From assembly GCA_030248225.1 (NCBI GenBank), contig JASANE010021011.1, positions 46,357-110,356 on the forward strand: 64,000 bases of DNA, written 5' to 3'. The notes under the pieces are model-generated. The model saw nothing but the letters and a program-made list of their open reading frames with translations. It did no database searches and had not been told where the DNA came from. The DNA is from Trileptium ribeirensis. Its lineage: Eukaryota; Nematoda; Enoplea; Enoplida; Thoracostomopsidae. The first letter of the stretch is position 1. Every line of letters starts with the position of its first letter. Below are positions 36,005 through 47,029 of this stretch, piece after piece. Both the position numbers and the translations under genes were made by a program.

Positions 36005-36190
36005 GTCTCACAAGAAGTTGTAGATCTCGATGAGCTGACTATGACTGTGGTCTTCGTTTTTCGATGCGAAGACGGTGACTCGTGATATGCGCTGCGAAAC
36101 ACTGGCACCCGTATGGCCAGATTTGGCAAAGAACCCTTAAAACCTATTTTGCCATTTTTACCCTTAAGATGGGATCGGAGCTTTCGTTGC
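36005..36190 (+). mobile_element. Tail of the 177-bp-repeat element (second copy)
   Basis: Matches 6080-6245: 'gttgtaga.(c)tcgatga.ctga', 'cgat.cg', 'atgtgctg/atgcgctgcgaaacac', 'cccgtatggccagatttggca' and 'cttaaaacc'. It follows the 177-bp array, as it follows single monomers in the other copy, so tandem core plus tail form one unit. Confidence 0.6.
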
Positions 36191-36783
36191 CTTTACTGCT
36201 ATCGTCGTTCCTATTTCTATGGAACCGAAGGGCATATCATTGTCACTATTGCTATTGAACCAAAATTATCGAAATCCGTTCATCCGAAAATGTGTTATGA
36301 ATGACAGCGACATACAAAATCTTTCACAATTTCCATCTATTGTCCTCAGTAGAAACTCCGCTCACTTTTTCGCTCCCTCTGGTTCGAAAAATTTGACCAA
36401 AAAAAGTCAGGAAATAATAGCGAAAACTCTTTATAACAGCAATAAGACAGAATATTTCCGCAAAATAAATAGCATGCATTAAAAATTGAAAGTTTATTTA
36501 GTAGTTATTGTGTTTATTTAAAATCATGTAAAACGAATCAAAAAGATAGGCTGGCAAGATGACACCGCGCTACCCCGGACAAATATGCAATGAACTTTTT
36601 AGTACGCAACGGTTTTTCTGTGAAACCAATATCATGTTTGTTAAGATGTTTGACTACCAGCTCTTGTCAATGGACTCTGCAAAATTAATAATAGTTTGTT
36701 AATTAATCATAACAAGAATGCATTAGGGGGCCCAGCTCAGTTGTTCTGGGGGCCATCATGCACAGACTCCTATCATTTGGTGG

Positions 36784-36939
36784 ATGTCAGACCCCCTAGT
36801 TTTAGAGTGGTAGTCGGACCTCAATGTTTTGACGGCGGTGGGTTGAACCTGTAGTTGCTTATAAAACGACCCCCCCATAAAATTGTGTGGAGAGAGTGGA
36901 GATCCGGCCTACCATCCCTAAAACTGGGAGGTTTGACAT
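36784..36939. repeat. Small palindrome (MITE-like)
   Basis: 36784-36820 (ATGTCAGACCCCCTAGTTTT...) pairs with the reverse complement of 36901-36939 (...AAAACTGGGAGGTTTGACAT). The spacer is ~80 bp and C/G-rich. It lies in the globin-like gene's intron. Confidence 0.6.
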
Positions 36940-37544
36940 AATCCCCCACAATGAGGGGCTCTGTGTTTGATGACCCTCCCCAAAAAACAAAATTAGGAGG
37001 ATCAGGCCGAAAACGCCCGTGTCATCCAACACGGGTTTGCATTAGAGGGCATGGAAGTGTCATACTCTTCCCTGCTGCATGCTTGATAATTATAATTAGT
37101 TGATATTATCTTATTATCCTAGAGCGAATAGTAATCTATGCTCATAGAATTTATCGCAGATATGTTCTGTGACACATAAGGTACAGAAGTGAGGTACTTT
37201 GGAGTGGTGGTGCCCGGTTCTACCACGTATGGAGATCTGTACATACATATGCAGGAATGAATATTAAGAATACGTGAGGCCATATTTACACCCCTGAGGG
37301 AGGTTCGCAATCTGCCGCAACCTGCTGACGCGCCGAGAAGGGCTCGCGAAAAATCTCAATATTGTAACACTTATGAGCAAATAACAATAGAAACTGTAGC
37401 AAATTTTTGCGAGTCATGAACAATTTAGACATTGGAAAAATCCCCACACCCCCACGAATCACCTTCCCCCCGCCCATAAGCCGACAGACCTTGGAATCCT
37501 ATGCAGCAGATCTTTATTCAAAATGACAAGAATGACTTTATTAC

Positions 37545-37763
37545 CTGGATAAAAACAATCTTTAACTGCTCTGGTTCATTCAGGTGCTTCATGGAATGCT
37601 CTATTGTTCGCGTGAGTAGCTTAACCATACTGAATGAAATATGACACAATTTATGCTTTGAGTCAGCCACTGTACTGTTTAGGTGTCGATGTATTCTCAA
37701 TGCGTTTTGATTTGAGTCCTGGTCATTATTGGTTAGATGCTGCCAAGTTCCTCGGATTATTGC
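37545..37763 (-). CDS. Globin-like protein, internal exon (A-E helices)
   Basis: 73 codons between an acceptor (ATTGATACTTTTCAG at 37764) and a donor (CAG|GTAATA at 37544). It begins AIIRGTWQHLTNND, matching the globin A helix with its conserved Trp, and ends SMVKLLTRTIEHSMKHLNEP then EQLKIVFIQ, matching the E helix and EF corner ('V..l...ie.L...e.L...l'). The next exon supplies VGRS, so the reading continues as a normal F helix start. The CD region is short and a distal His is not certain: the His in LCHISF lies 37 residues before the F8 position, against about 29-32 in typical globins. The frame stays open upstream to 37877, so the exon could extend; otherwise the start codon is in an unseen 5' exon. 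Confidence 0.6.
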
Positions 37764-38439
37764 CTGAAAAGTATCAATTATATAAATTTTCCTCAGGTTC
37801 TTGTCCGCCAACTTCACTGAAAACTGGTCGCGCACTTCACATGTAATAAGAGGATCACAATTTATGATTAAAATCATACACTTCGATCACTGACATCGTT
37901 TTTGAAAATTTTGTAAAATTAAATTTTAAAAATTTTCGTTTTTTGTGATATCGTTGGTCAGAAGTAAATTTTCAACTCATTTCTCGATAATAGTGTTAAT
38001 TTTGCATACCATTCACACTATGTTAATGAGCAGAAATGAAATGTGTCAAAATTAGTTAGTTTCGATTGTTTTCGGCAACCTAAAAATCAATAGTGTTGAA
38101 AATAAAAAAGTTTCAAAAATAATGGTAATAATGACACGATGTATAATGAGCAGACATTAATTAGGAAATTAAATACTGTTGTACATAAGCGAATCATTTT
38201 ATAAAAAAATTGCTAAAATTTTTTTCAAGAAAAAATGTATATCTTGCATATATATTATAAATAGTAAATGCTCAGTTGACAAATTCCCAACTACCATGAA
38301 ACAGAATTCTAGTGTTATTTGAACATAAAAGAACTTTGATGCGAAACTAAAAGCAAAACCAAATTTAGAACTCTTAAAGCCTAGCTAGCTGTATAATAAT
38401 ATTGCCAATATATTATCGCCACAAAACATAATGTAGAAA
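37764..38439. other. AT-rich, no gene seen
   Basis: Very AT-rich, with 'aaaattttgtaaaattaaat'-type text. It is presumed upstream intron or 5' flank of the globin-like gene; no first exon was recognised. Confidence 0.4.
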
Positions 38440-38654
38440 AGAATAAAAATTCGTTTGGACTATCGCAGTCACAACCTTCAATTGGACATAGCCGTGTTAT
38501 TTATAGTGTGTCTCGCACTCACTGTGGTAGATAGGTTCCAAACAGTGGGGAGATTATAACGTGAACGCCGTATGAATATTTGGGATGGTGTGGGATTCGA
38601 ACCTACGACCTCCCATCTTTCCGCAAGCAGACGCTCTACTAACCCAGCTATCCC
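38440..38654 (-). mobile_element. tRNA-derived SINE
   Basis: The minus strand 38654-38582 is a tRNA-like head of ~73 nt: GGGATAGCTGGGTTAGTAGA (A box), then GCGTCTGCTTGCGGAAAGAT and GGTTCGAATCC (a perfect B box of the RNA polymerase III internal promoter), ending CCATCCC. The acceptor ends pair at 6 of 7 positions, but the anticodon stem does not close, so it is not a working tRNA. The following ~140 bp (38581-38440, 'gtgagtgcgagacacac', 'ggttgtgactgcgatagtcc') look like the SINE body. It would depend on a LINE for copying. Confidence 0.7.
38582..38654 (-). tRNA. tRNA-like head / tRNA pseudogene
   Basis: Pol III A and B boxes are intact and the T arm pairs (GTAGG/CCCAC, 4 of 5), but the anticodon arm is disrupted. 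It is treated as the SINE head rather than a functional tRNA. Confidence 0.55.
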
Positions 38655-38749
38655 TGCTTGACTTTACAACAGATATTAATCCGCGATACTCAATAAAAAA
38701 TAGCAAAATACAGTAGCGGGTTCAGATTTCACATGGGGGAACCTGGGCA

Positions 38750-39160
38750 CTGGACGCTCGAGGAGCTGCACTTCCCGAAGCGTGCACATGCGAGGAGCGC
38801 ACGCACGAGGCGCCGGATTCCCTAAGGCGCTCTCTTCGAGGCGCCGCACCCCCTCCGGAAGGACCGCACCCTCCCTCCACCCGTGGCGCCTTGCAATCCC
38901 TCCGAGGCGCCGCACTCGCCAGAGGTGTTGCACCGTGCCGCTGAGGCTTCGCCCTCCCTGCCGAGGCGCCGCTCCCCCTACCGAGGCGCCGCACTTTCCC
39001 CCCTCCCCATCCCCGAGGCGCCGCACCGCCTCTTTGAGGCGTCGCCTCTCTCCCCCGAACCGCCAGACCTCCCCTCCCGCGGCGCCACGCACACCGCCCC
39101 AGGCGACGCACTCCCAGAGGCGTCGAACCCCGCCGCTGAGGCACCTCTGCTCACCGAAAT
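38750..39160. repeat. GC-rich minisatellite with GAGGCGCCG core
   Basis: '(c)gaggcgccg' or close variants occur near 38809, 38838, 38904, 38966, 38986, 39015, 39036, 39116 and 39136, spaced irregularly by ~20-65 bp and separated by C/T-rich text. It is extremely CpG-rich against an AT-rich background. Long frames on both strands (for example 38782-39183 plus, 38722-39144 minus) are Arg/Pro/Ala/Gly-rich by-products of the repeat. Confidence 0.85.
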
Positions 39161-40040
39161 GCCGCTCTACACTCTTCAGTTAACGGATCTTGGGCACCAA
39201 TGTATGTTCTGGTGGGGATACCACCAAAGGATGCCTCCTATCACCTAGTCTTGGCAAAATAATTCCGTGTATTAGCTAGCTAGCTACTGTAGCTATATAC
39301 GCAAGGTATGCATGTAGCTATGTTAAAATACCATCGCGTTTAAAAATTAAATATTGGGAAAAATCCATTTGGCCTCGAATTATGATTTGTTGAGAAATCG
39401 GTGCATAACAGTTTATTTGCATGGGGTCCTTAAGACCATTATGTACTTTGAGTAGGTGGTATAGGGGCACCCTCAACAAGAGGGGAAAATTAAGACAGTG
39501 TGTCTGACATCCTCGAAAAACTGCAAAATAATATAATGGGTTATCCTTCTTTTCATGCATGCCAGTTCAAATGGGATACCCCCCTGACGCCTAGGACACG
39601 CACCCCCGATGCCCTGGTCTATCACGGTCCCGGTGAGTTATGTGAACCCACGCGGAAGGAATCGATGGCAGCCTAAATCGTGGTCATCAATGTCGAGTAT
39701 AATATTTGGGATTTAATATTGCCGATACTCGCATCACATTTGTTCCGTAAATAGCAAATTATTTATACAAGTTCGGTTAATGTTCAAACGTGTCATTTCA
39801 CCTGAACCTCACTGTTTTACGTAAATTACATATCAAAAACAATTTTGCTGCATGGGAACAACATGCCAAAGCTTCCGACATGCAAAACGTAGACAGAAAA
39901 TTTTATGAACTATTTAGAAATAGTGTAGCTAAATACCGAAATATTTTATAGCATTATATTCATATGAATGTTACTTATTTTTAGCATATTTATAGCATTA
40001 TATTTTCATATGTTACGATATTGAAATCAAGAAACGTCTT
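39161..40040. other. No gene seen
   Basis: Mixed sequence, nothing recognised. A 'tagctagctagctactgtagct' palindromic run lies at 39275-39296. Confidence 0.4.
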
Positions 40041-40754
40041 TCAAGACAAAGAATGTATCCTTTCAAGATATAGCCAAAGCTCTCTATACGAATACGCATC
40101 TTTCAGCACAGATTTCAAACCTAAACTCATGTTTGTACTACCCACACGTGTCAAACAGTATGGAAAATGAGTTACTTTTTGGTAGCACGTTAGAGACCGA
40201 ATACCAGCGAGATGATTGTGTCTTCCATTGTCGCAATTTTTACGCTTTAACACTGTTTTCGGTTCCTCGAACAATGCCTCGCGATTCCGTTTGCTGGTAT
40301 GTTGTAGTGCCGGAAATATGGAAGGCAATGAAAGATGTTTGTTGCTTTGGCTAAAAAGTTTTATATTTAGTTTTGAAGTTTTCGTTTGTTTGGCACGTTG
40401 TCCATTGTTTGGAACTAGGAGTATCGTATCGTCAACGTCGACTTCGGCTTCATTGGTTATAACACAATTAAGTGATGAAAATGCAGCTTCAATATGTTTT
40501 GTATACTCTTGTTCGGCGGTTGTTTGATCAAAGCAAGAACGGGCTTTTAACTCGGATTGCTTGCAACTACAATTTGTCGCTGAACATGGGCTTGTGCTAC
40601 CAGCTGTCGGATCAGCAGTTAGTTCTCCAAGGTGCAACTGCTGCCCAATTTTATAGCGATTACATTGCCGATCTGCAGAGCGTAATTTTGTACGTCCGTA
40701 CCAAACTTCGTCCAGTTTCAACAGAACAGTTAGTCTATGCATCCACTGCTTCAT
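40041..40754 (-). CDS. Hypothetical 237-residue protein
   Basis: This is the longest frame in the window that is not part of a repeat. It starts MKQWMHRLTVLLKLDEVWYG with an in-frame stop four codons upstream and ends WLYLERIHSLS. The middle is polar (Ser/Thr/Asn/Lys), with an acidic patch EAEVDVDD and basic runs around RAKQTKTSK and KTVLKRKN, which could act as nuclear localisation signals. Seven or more Cys are scattered without a zinc-finger spacing, and no membrane segment is seen. It may be an intronless gene or one large exon. The family is not recognised. The preserved length in AT-rich DNA argues against chance. Confidence 0.5.
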   Translation of the reverse strand: MKQWMHRLTVLLKLDEVWYGRTKLRSADRQCNRYKIGQQLHLGELTADPTAGSTSPCSATNCSCKQSELKARSCFDQTTAEQEYTKHIEAAFSSLNCVITNEAEVDVDDTILLVPNNGQRAKQTKTSKLNIKLFSQSNKHLSLPSIFPALQHTSKRNREALFEEPKTVLKRKNCDNGRHNHLAGIRSLTCYQKVTHFPYCLTRVGSTNMSLGLKSVLKDAYSYRELWLYLERIHSLS

Positions 40755-40899
40755 TGCTTGTGTTTATGGATGAAGTTATGCAACTCCTAGATACCTGAAA
40801 TCTCCGTGTTGTTTACTGTAAAGTTATAAAAAGTAGTGTTATCTGATTTCATAAGACCAGAAAAACTATGTTGGAGAATTTTAAGTGGAGAATACTATC

Positions 40900-41060
40900 T
40901 GCCGAGCATAGTTTTGTACAACGGTACCAAACTTCGTCCGGTTTTAACAGAACAGTTTACCTAATGCATCGACTGCTGCATTGCTTATTTTTGAAAGATG
41001 ATTTACATAAGACTAGATACCTGAAATCTTTATGGTGCAAAGTTAATAAAACCTGTTTCA
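40900..41060 (-). pseudogene. Decayed duplicate of the 5' end of the 237-codon ORF
   Basis: 40900-41060 repeats 40670-40860: 'gtaccaaacttcgtccggtt', 'ttaacagaacagtt', 'gcattgctt', 'agatacctgaaatct'. The ATG is kept at 40979-40981, 227 bp upstream of the main ATG at 40752-40754, but a stop follows after six codons (MQQSMH*). It is a partial tandem duplication that has lost coding ability. Confidence 0.75.
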
Positions 41061-41064
41061 TAGT

Positions 41065-41965
41065 CTAGGAAATTTATAAATTTTGAAATCGAGCTATGGT
41101 CTAAATTTTGATTAAATGACCAATACCATGTCTAACATTATAGGGAAGCGTACTAACCTACTGGTACTGCAAAAATTACTGGTGGTACACACCTATAATA
41201 CTTGCTGTGGTGGGTCATAACGTCGAATATTGTACACCGACATTAATTTCAGCTATTACTGTCATATGGTGCCTTCTAATTAAGACAAAATTAAAATAAA
41301 ATATTAAAATTCACTGTGCTTTGCTACATTGGCATTGGTTTAAACGAAAAACCGCTAGCATGAGGTGTAATAACAAATTTGAAAAGTAAATTTTGATTTG
41401 GCAATCGCAAAATGAAACTGACTGTAAAGCAGTTTATATAATGTCGGCTGTAGATATATAAATATGTTTAGATTGTGTACAATTATAAAACATGTTAATG
41501 GAAAATAGATATCGCAACCACATCACCATGTGCATTTAAGCATCAGCTGGTGCACATAGGGTGTGCAAGACCAGCTGTCCTTCGTTTTAAAACCGAAACA
41601 AAAACCAAGTATTTATTAACAAACAACAGGATAAGATAAATATCAGCAGGAAGGCGGGTGGACTGCACGTCTGACAATAGTAATTGATATATAATTGAAA
41701 CGCATACCTGCAATGGTCTTGCTGATATAGATAAGATTTAAGGCGCACCCAAATTGGCTTACAAAATGACTGGTTTTAGAAACTCGGTACCAATACTGAA
41801 ATATTTAAGATATATCTGTGTTTGAATTAGCTTCATATTAAAGCGATTTTGGAGTCCACAGGAGATCCAAAGCCTTCTTAGCCAGGTCGAATGGCGCTCA
41901 GAGTCATTTTTAGTCTAAATGTAAAATCCAGTCACCAATTTCTAATCTTCTATAGTGTTAGTGAT
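41065..41965. other. No gene seen
   Basis: AT-rich, nothing recognised. Confidence 0.4.
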
Positions 41966-42559
41966 AATATCGTTAATGTCTCGGCTGCGATTTGTTAGGG
42001 ACTAGAACAATTGTAGCCTTATCTCTCTCCATTCTTAACTAATTGTCGAACGATTCCTATACATGAACTAACGTTTAGAAAGCAGCCGCTTTCTCCAGTG
42101 TTTGACAGCGTTGAAATTGAGCAATTTAAGTAAATAGCAAACTAACATTTTAATTTGAGCGGTTTCCCTTATTTAACAGACAATTTTACTTTGATTATGA
42201 ATGCCTATAGCGTTTTGAGAGAATAGTAGTTCTTGATTCAGTTTATTGTGCAAAACCTTGTGCTTGTAACAGTTTCAATAAGTTTCGAACCATTTTGATT
42301 TGTAAATTATAAATAGAAAGTTTGAATCATCACATTTCGAGAGCAAATTACATAAATTACCTCATAGAATTGGTAAATATTTGACTAGGTTTTCCAATTC
42401 ATTATTAAAACTGAGTTTTCCATAAGACAACGCAAAATTTGGCAACCAAATCGACAGAAACGCAGTCTTTATTTATAATGTACTTGTACTAGTAATTCGC
42501 CAAGCGAGAGGAAAGAGGGTATTTGTACTCTGCGCTTATTGATCATTTTGTCTTTCCAG

Positions 42560-42742
42560 ATTCAGGTTTCTTATCGTCCCATGCTAGCAGTCATAGATCT
42601 GCAATACATCAATGACAATGCTGCGGTCATATTAGTCATTATGTTAAAACCGAAGAACTGTCTATTTCTTCTTCATATGACCAAAAAGACAAAAGATACA
42701 GAAATGTATAAATCACAAAAATTAAGACAAATTAGAATTTAG
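42560..42742 (+). CDS. Exon candidate, unknown product
   Basis: A good acceptor (cattttgtctttccag) precedes 60 codons: IQVSYRPMLAVIDLQYINDN, then a hydrophobic AAVILVIMLK and a basic tail ending in a stop. Composition is protein-like, no family is recognised. It lies inside the inverted-end interval, so it may belong to that element. Confidence 0.25.
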   Translation: MQVSYRPMLAVIDLQYINDNAAVILVIMLKPKNCLFLLHMTKKTKDTEMYKSQKLRQIRI

Positions 42743-44748
42743 AGTTATTTGTTCGTAGTAGTGACCCTAAGACTTGCATTATTTGATGCATATCACCGAA
42801 AATACAATTTCTTTCGTCGTATGTAGCAACACCGAAAAATTATAGACACGATCGATTGACCTACTACAAACATCGGTATTGGAAAAGTGGCGAAATTTAA
42901 CTATTTTTGGGGACAAAATTTACCAAATTTATTTGTTGTACGGCCCCATAGGGTTAATAACACGACTAGTATTGTCTGAAAATAATCAAATAAGCTTTTT
43001 TAACGGGTTAAATGACACTATAGCCCCATACTTCATTCAAACAAGAAAAACTTGCTTTACAAAAATTTTGAAATTTTAACTTTTTCGGAGTATTTTTAAA
43101 ACTTGGGCTCATAGCACAAAAATGAAAACTCTGACAAAAATGCAGCGAAGTTGTTACTCTCGACGAGAATTTCATCACAAAGCCTCTATCGCGACATATA
43201 GGTTGCGAAAGATAGATACCCAAAGTCAAATTTAAAAAATGTGACCCTTGAACCTATTGGAGACCATTTTGTCTTGGATTCACGGTCCCCGGGGTTAGCG
43301 TTTAATGAAAGAAATTAAATGAACTGAATTTGTGATCGAATAAAAAATTTGTGAAGATTCATCCATTCGTTGATGAGTTATAATCTCCATGAACGGGAAA
43401 AAAGAAATTTTTAAAATTTTTGCCGCTAGCGAAGTTGTAAGTGTAAACTCCGCTCGTTTCGCGCACTCCGTACTTGTTCTTGTCGCACTTGCGAGAAATA
43501 AAAAAAATTATAGTGATTTTATATTTGACCACAAAATCAGTCAAATAGTAGCAGCCACTCGCTAAGCATGATATATATATGGAAAGGCTAAAAATTACTA
43601 TTAGTTTAAAAATCGCTACATTACAGCTATACGGAAAGTATAAACCGTTAGAACTATAACATAGTTACTAAGTTGACGATATTATATTACTGCTATATTA
43701 CCAGCCCCCTTCTGAAATTTTGTGTCCTCCTCCGAAGGTCATTATAAAAACTGTGATAATTATGTGCGATTTTGGCGGCAATGCTACTTATTATTGTGTA
43801 ATAAGATAGAATTGGTGATGTATATGTAAGATTGTGGCCATTCGAAATCCCCACTATTCCATTCGAAATGGGCTTGCCTCTCTAAAATACAAGTATAGCT
43901 ACATGGCTGTATAAGATTAATCTCATTCATGTTTGATCATAATGATAATGTTTGATCAAATCACACAGTTTTGATCTTATGTTTTAATTTATAACTGATT
44001 ATAAGTTTCCCAGAGTCGAATGGCGTTGCTACTGTCTCATCCCAACCCAGTCCCCTTTAAATGACGACCGATTCCATTACATTTTAGAAAAGAATTAGCA
44101 CTATTCTTAAACATTTAATAAGGCTGGAATATGTGAACTATTCAGCAGCGCTAACATATTGCAGAGGTTAGTATTAATGCTTCGCTGTTTATGATGCACA
44201 TGTAAATCCAGAGTTTGACAAAAGTCGAAAACAATGTCACTGCCTGACGGCTGTGGTAAATTTTCGTTGTACTTACCGCTTTTTCGATGTTATTAAAATT
44301 TCAGTTATAATTTATCAAAAACTGTTTGTCTATTGCACACATCATGGAAACAACGTCTCAAAGTGCAGGCCGTACTATTCATTATATATTAATCGGCACC
44401 TTAGGTTTTGTTTTATAAGCCTAAGCTTAGCCCTAAGCCTTTGGTGTTGTGGCTGGGGGCCGCCGATCTGTCCTGTTATGCTGTTCCATTCCCACCTATA
44501 TATCGCGTTACGTCCCCCAGAAGTTAAGAGAAAATGTGTGCGACAATATATACCCAATTTGATTTATAAAACGAATAATTGCGCAACAATTTTTTCGACA
44601 CTATAAATTGTAAAAAGAATTAATAAATAAAAATCTAATCGCTCAGGATTCACTAATTAATTATACAAAAAACTTGAGACTTCGGTGAACTAGCTTATTC
44701 AGAAACGGCAATATATAATTGGCTGAACGGCATTTTTACAATACGTAG
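42743..44748. other. Interior of the inverted-end interval, nothing recognised
   Basis: AT-rich. Frames at 43008-43229 (minus) and 44253-44606 (plus, 117 codons with a hydrophobic centre) carry no motif. Confidence 0.35.
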
Positions 44749-45068
44749 TTAAACTGCCGTATTGTAGAAGGAGTAAGTATAAGCCAGCTTGTCTAAGCAT
44801 TGAGTTATTTGGTTTCTCGGGTGTTCGGGTTGTTTTGCAGCAACACAAGTTCCCGGTACTATAGCGGTGCGGGTATATATTTCCAAATTGGTTACCGGTG
44901 TGTTTGCGTGAAAAACAGACCGTATAACCTGATAAAAGTGGTTTTCCGCAAACCCTGTAGCATGCAACAAGGATAAAGTGACTTTGGAAATAAATGCATG
45001 AATATGACAGTTTGGCCAGTAATGTTTAAATTCCAAACTAAGTAGTAGTAGAGTCCCAGGCAATTTAA
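44749..45068 (-). CDS. Exon candidate inside the inverted-end interval
   Basis: On the minus strand an acceptor-like TGTAATTTTAG precedes about 105 codons beginning KLPGTLLLLSLEFKHYWPNC and ending DKLAYTYSFYNTAV with a stop. It has balanced amino-acid use, several Cys and His and no membrane segment. It could be part of a transposase or of a host gene; no family is recognised. Confidence 0.3.
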
Positions 45069-45503
45069 CTAAAATTACATTACATAGCGAGCTTAAAAGG
45101 GTTTTTCCAGATGTTTTCAGTTTTGATCTTTCGAATCAATAGATTTTTGTTCATATTACCCGCATTCGTAAAAAATCACATTTTACCCAGCTTAATTCAT
45201 TAGCGGTAATTGATTGCTTTCTTATATATTACTGGTGGATTCAACATCGGGATATGTGAAGGGGTGTGGCTCTCCCTTCAGAGTACAGATATGCTACAGA
45301 AAGGTGAAATATGCTGGAGATTAAAAATGTGTACACAAATATTAGTCGAAAAAATTTGGGAAAAAACCGCATTCCCTGTCGTTAAAATTTAGTAAATCTG
45401 CCTTCCCGTGAAAACTTTCAAAATATATACGCCACTGACATGTATCTAGGAAAGTACCAGAAGACATTGTTAATTATTTCGTTTTCCTTTGTTTGCTTTG
45501 CAG

Positions 45504-45690
45504 GAAAATTTCAACTGAGAGCCCTTGGAACTTCTACTTCATTGAATGCATCACCGCTCCTCGCGCCGTCTTCGAGAATCTATTTCAATGCACCAAATTT
45601 ATAGTTTTTTCTGCAAAAATCAACGAAAACAAGCGTGGTAGTCGTACTGATTTTACTTCTATATCAAATCCGAAACCAAGTCTAATTTAG
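45504..45690 (+). CDS. Exon candidate with strong acceptor
   Basis: The acceptor tract (cgttttcctttgtttgctttgcag) ends at 45503. The frame then reads KISTESPWNFYFIECITAPR, continues FENLFQCTKFIVFSAKINEN and stops at 45690, about ten bases before the right inverted arm. No family is recognised. The splice acceptor is one of the best in the window. Confidence 0.35.
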
Positions 45691-47029
45691 AAAAGCTACA
45701 CAAATATTTACTAATTAAGCGCGGTAATTAATTTGCTCTCGCAATGCAATATAATTCTTATTTTCAATTGTATATTTACGCATCCAAATGAATACATTCA
45801 AAATGTCTTGAAACTGTTAGAAGTTCAAGCTTTTAGCACAATAAGTTTTCCTACAGCTGCTATTTTCTTAAAACGCTGTACGGCTTAAATAAAAAAGTTA
45901 GTTTGCTATTTATTTAAAATACTCTATTTCAACGCTGGCAAACACTGGAGAAAGTGGCTGCTTTCTAAACGTTAGCTCATGTATAGGAATCGTTCGACAA
46001 TTAGTTAAGAATGGAGAGAGATAAGGCTACAATTGTTCTAGTCCCTAGCAAATCGCAGACGAGTCATTAACGATATTTGTCCCAACGAGTAGTACAGACG
46101 ACTCAGGCAGCAAAACACAGGATCGCTTATTAGTACTTCAATACTGGAGATTTCGCATTAATAATTCTCGTTTTACAACTTTTTATGGGTAAACCAATTA
46201 TGACGACTTTTTATCTGAAACCATTTTCATCACACTTGGCATTGCTCTATTGTACTGGAAACTTTGAAAGCTTGCTGCCCTTCGCGATACCTTTTCGGTG
46301 AACAGTTCGAACCGTCTCCAGTCTTTCACAAACAAAGAGAAAACGACGAGGCGTACTGATCGTTAGGTGCGACTTTCTTATTCCGGCCGCTACAAGAATA
46401 TGTGCTCCTAAAATCTGAATTCCAGGAGTCGTTTTGCAGGTCGTTATTTAGATTAAGCCGCCAAATTAGCTTGATATCGAGTCACATGAAGAACTGTGTA
46501 AAAATCTTATAGTAAGCGAACCATGCCTAGACATGATTCGCGAATCCATATTTTACCATAATAAAATGATATATGTTGATATTTCTCACTACACTAAACT
46601 AAGCAAAACGTAAACTAAGTGCAAAAGCAAGAAATCAGGCAAAGCTACATACATTCGCAAATTGATGTGCAATGAACATCATTAAAGCTGAGTAAAAATT
46701 AGATGTTTACTACCAAGGCCCGTATTCGCACATGAGGGTATCCCCTGCTGTCGTGTAAATTTTTATCTAGCTTAGAGTAAATTTAACCTAGTCTTTCCTA
46801 TAGTGTTATCCCAGCTCACAGCTTATAGTATTCTAAAAACAGGAAAGGGTACCCACAGGTAGGATATTTTACCTGAGGCTAATTTAAAATTATCTGCGAG
46901 TAATTGACATTTATCTACGAGTAATTTAAAATTACCTGCAGGTAATTTTTTACCTGCGAGTAATTTTTTATTTGCGTGTAGCGTTTTTAACTCGCAGGTA
47001 CATGTAATATTTGTAACGTTCTAAAACTA

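Larger units (their letters stand above)
33511..37544 (-). other. Intron of the globin-like gene (inferred)
   Basis: It is bounded by a donor (CAG|GTAATA at 37545/37544) and an acceptor (TTTTATTTTCAG| at 33511), both in phase 0, and is about 4.0 kb long. It holds the 177-bp tandem repeat element (35250-36190), a small palindrome (36784-36939) and otherwise AT-rich sequence. The plus frame at 34845-35102 has a Cys cluster (CATCEMC), but all three frames are open there and it is not convincing. Confidence 0.5.
41966..46077. mobile_element. ~4.1 kb interval with ~400-bp inverted ends
   Basis: 41966-42386 is the reverse complement of about 45700-46077. Strong matches are 'tagggactagaacaattgta', 'attcttaactaattgtcgaa', 'acgtttagaaagcagccgct' and 'cactgg'-type text; weaker ones are 'tttattgtgc', 'taacagtttca', 'cgagagcaaatta' and 'gtaaatattt'. 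Outer parts match best and inner parts are diverged. Such long inverted ends fit a DNA transposon or an old inverted duplication. No target duplication is clear. Exon-like frames at 42560, 45068 (minus) and 45504 lie inside. Confidence 0.6.

Noticed and set aside
37634..37846. Plus-strand 70-codon frame with protein-like text
   Set aside because: It overlaps the minus-strand exon 37545-37763, which has both splice sites and globin-like pattern; the plus frame is taken as its shadow.
38722..39248. Four long overlapping frames on both strands (121-140 codons)
   Set aside because: They arise from the GC-rich GAGGCGCCG minisatellite, which lacks stop codons in several frames. Composition is Arg/Pro/Ala/Gly only.
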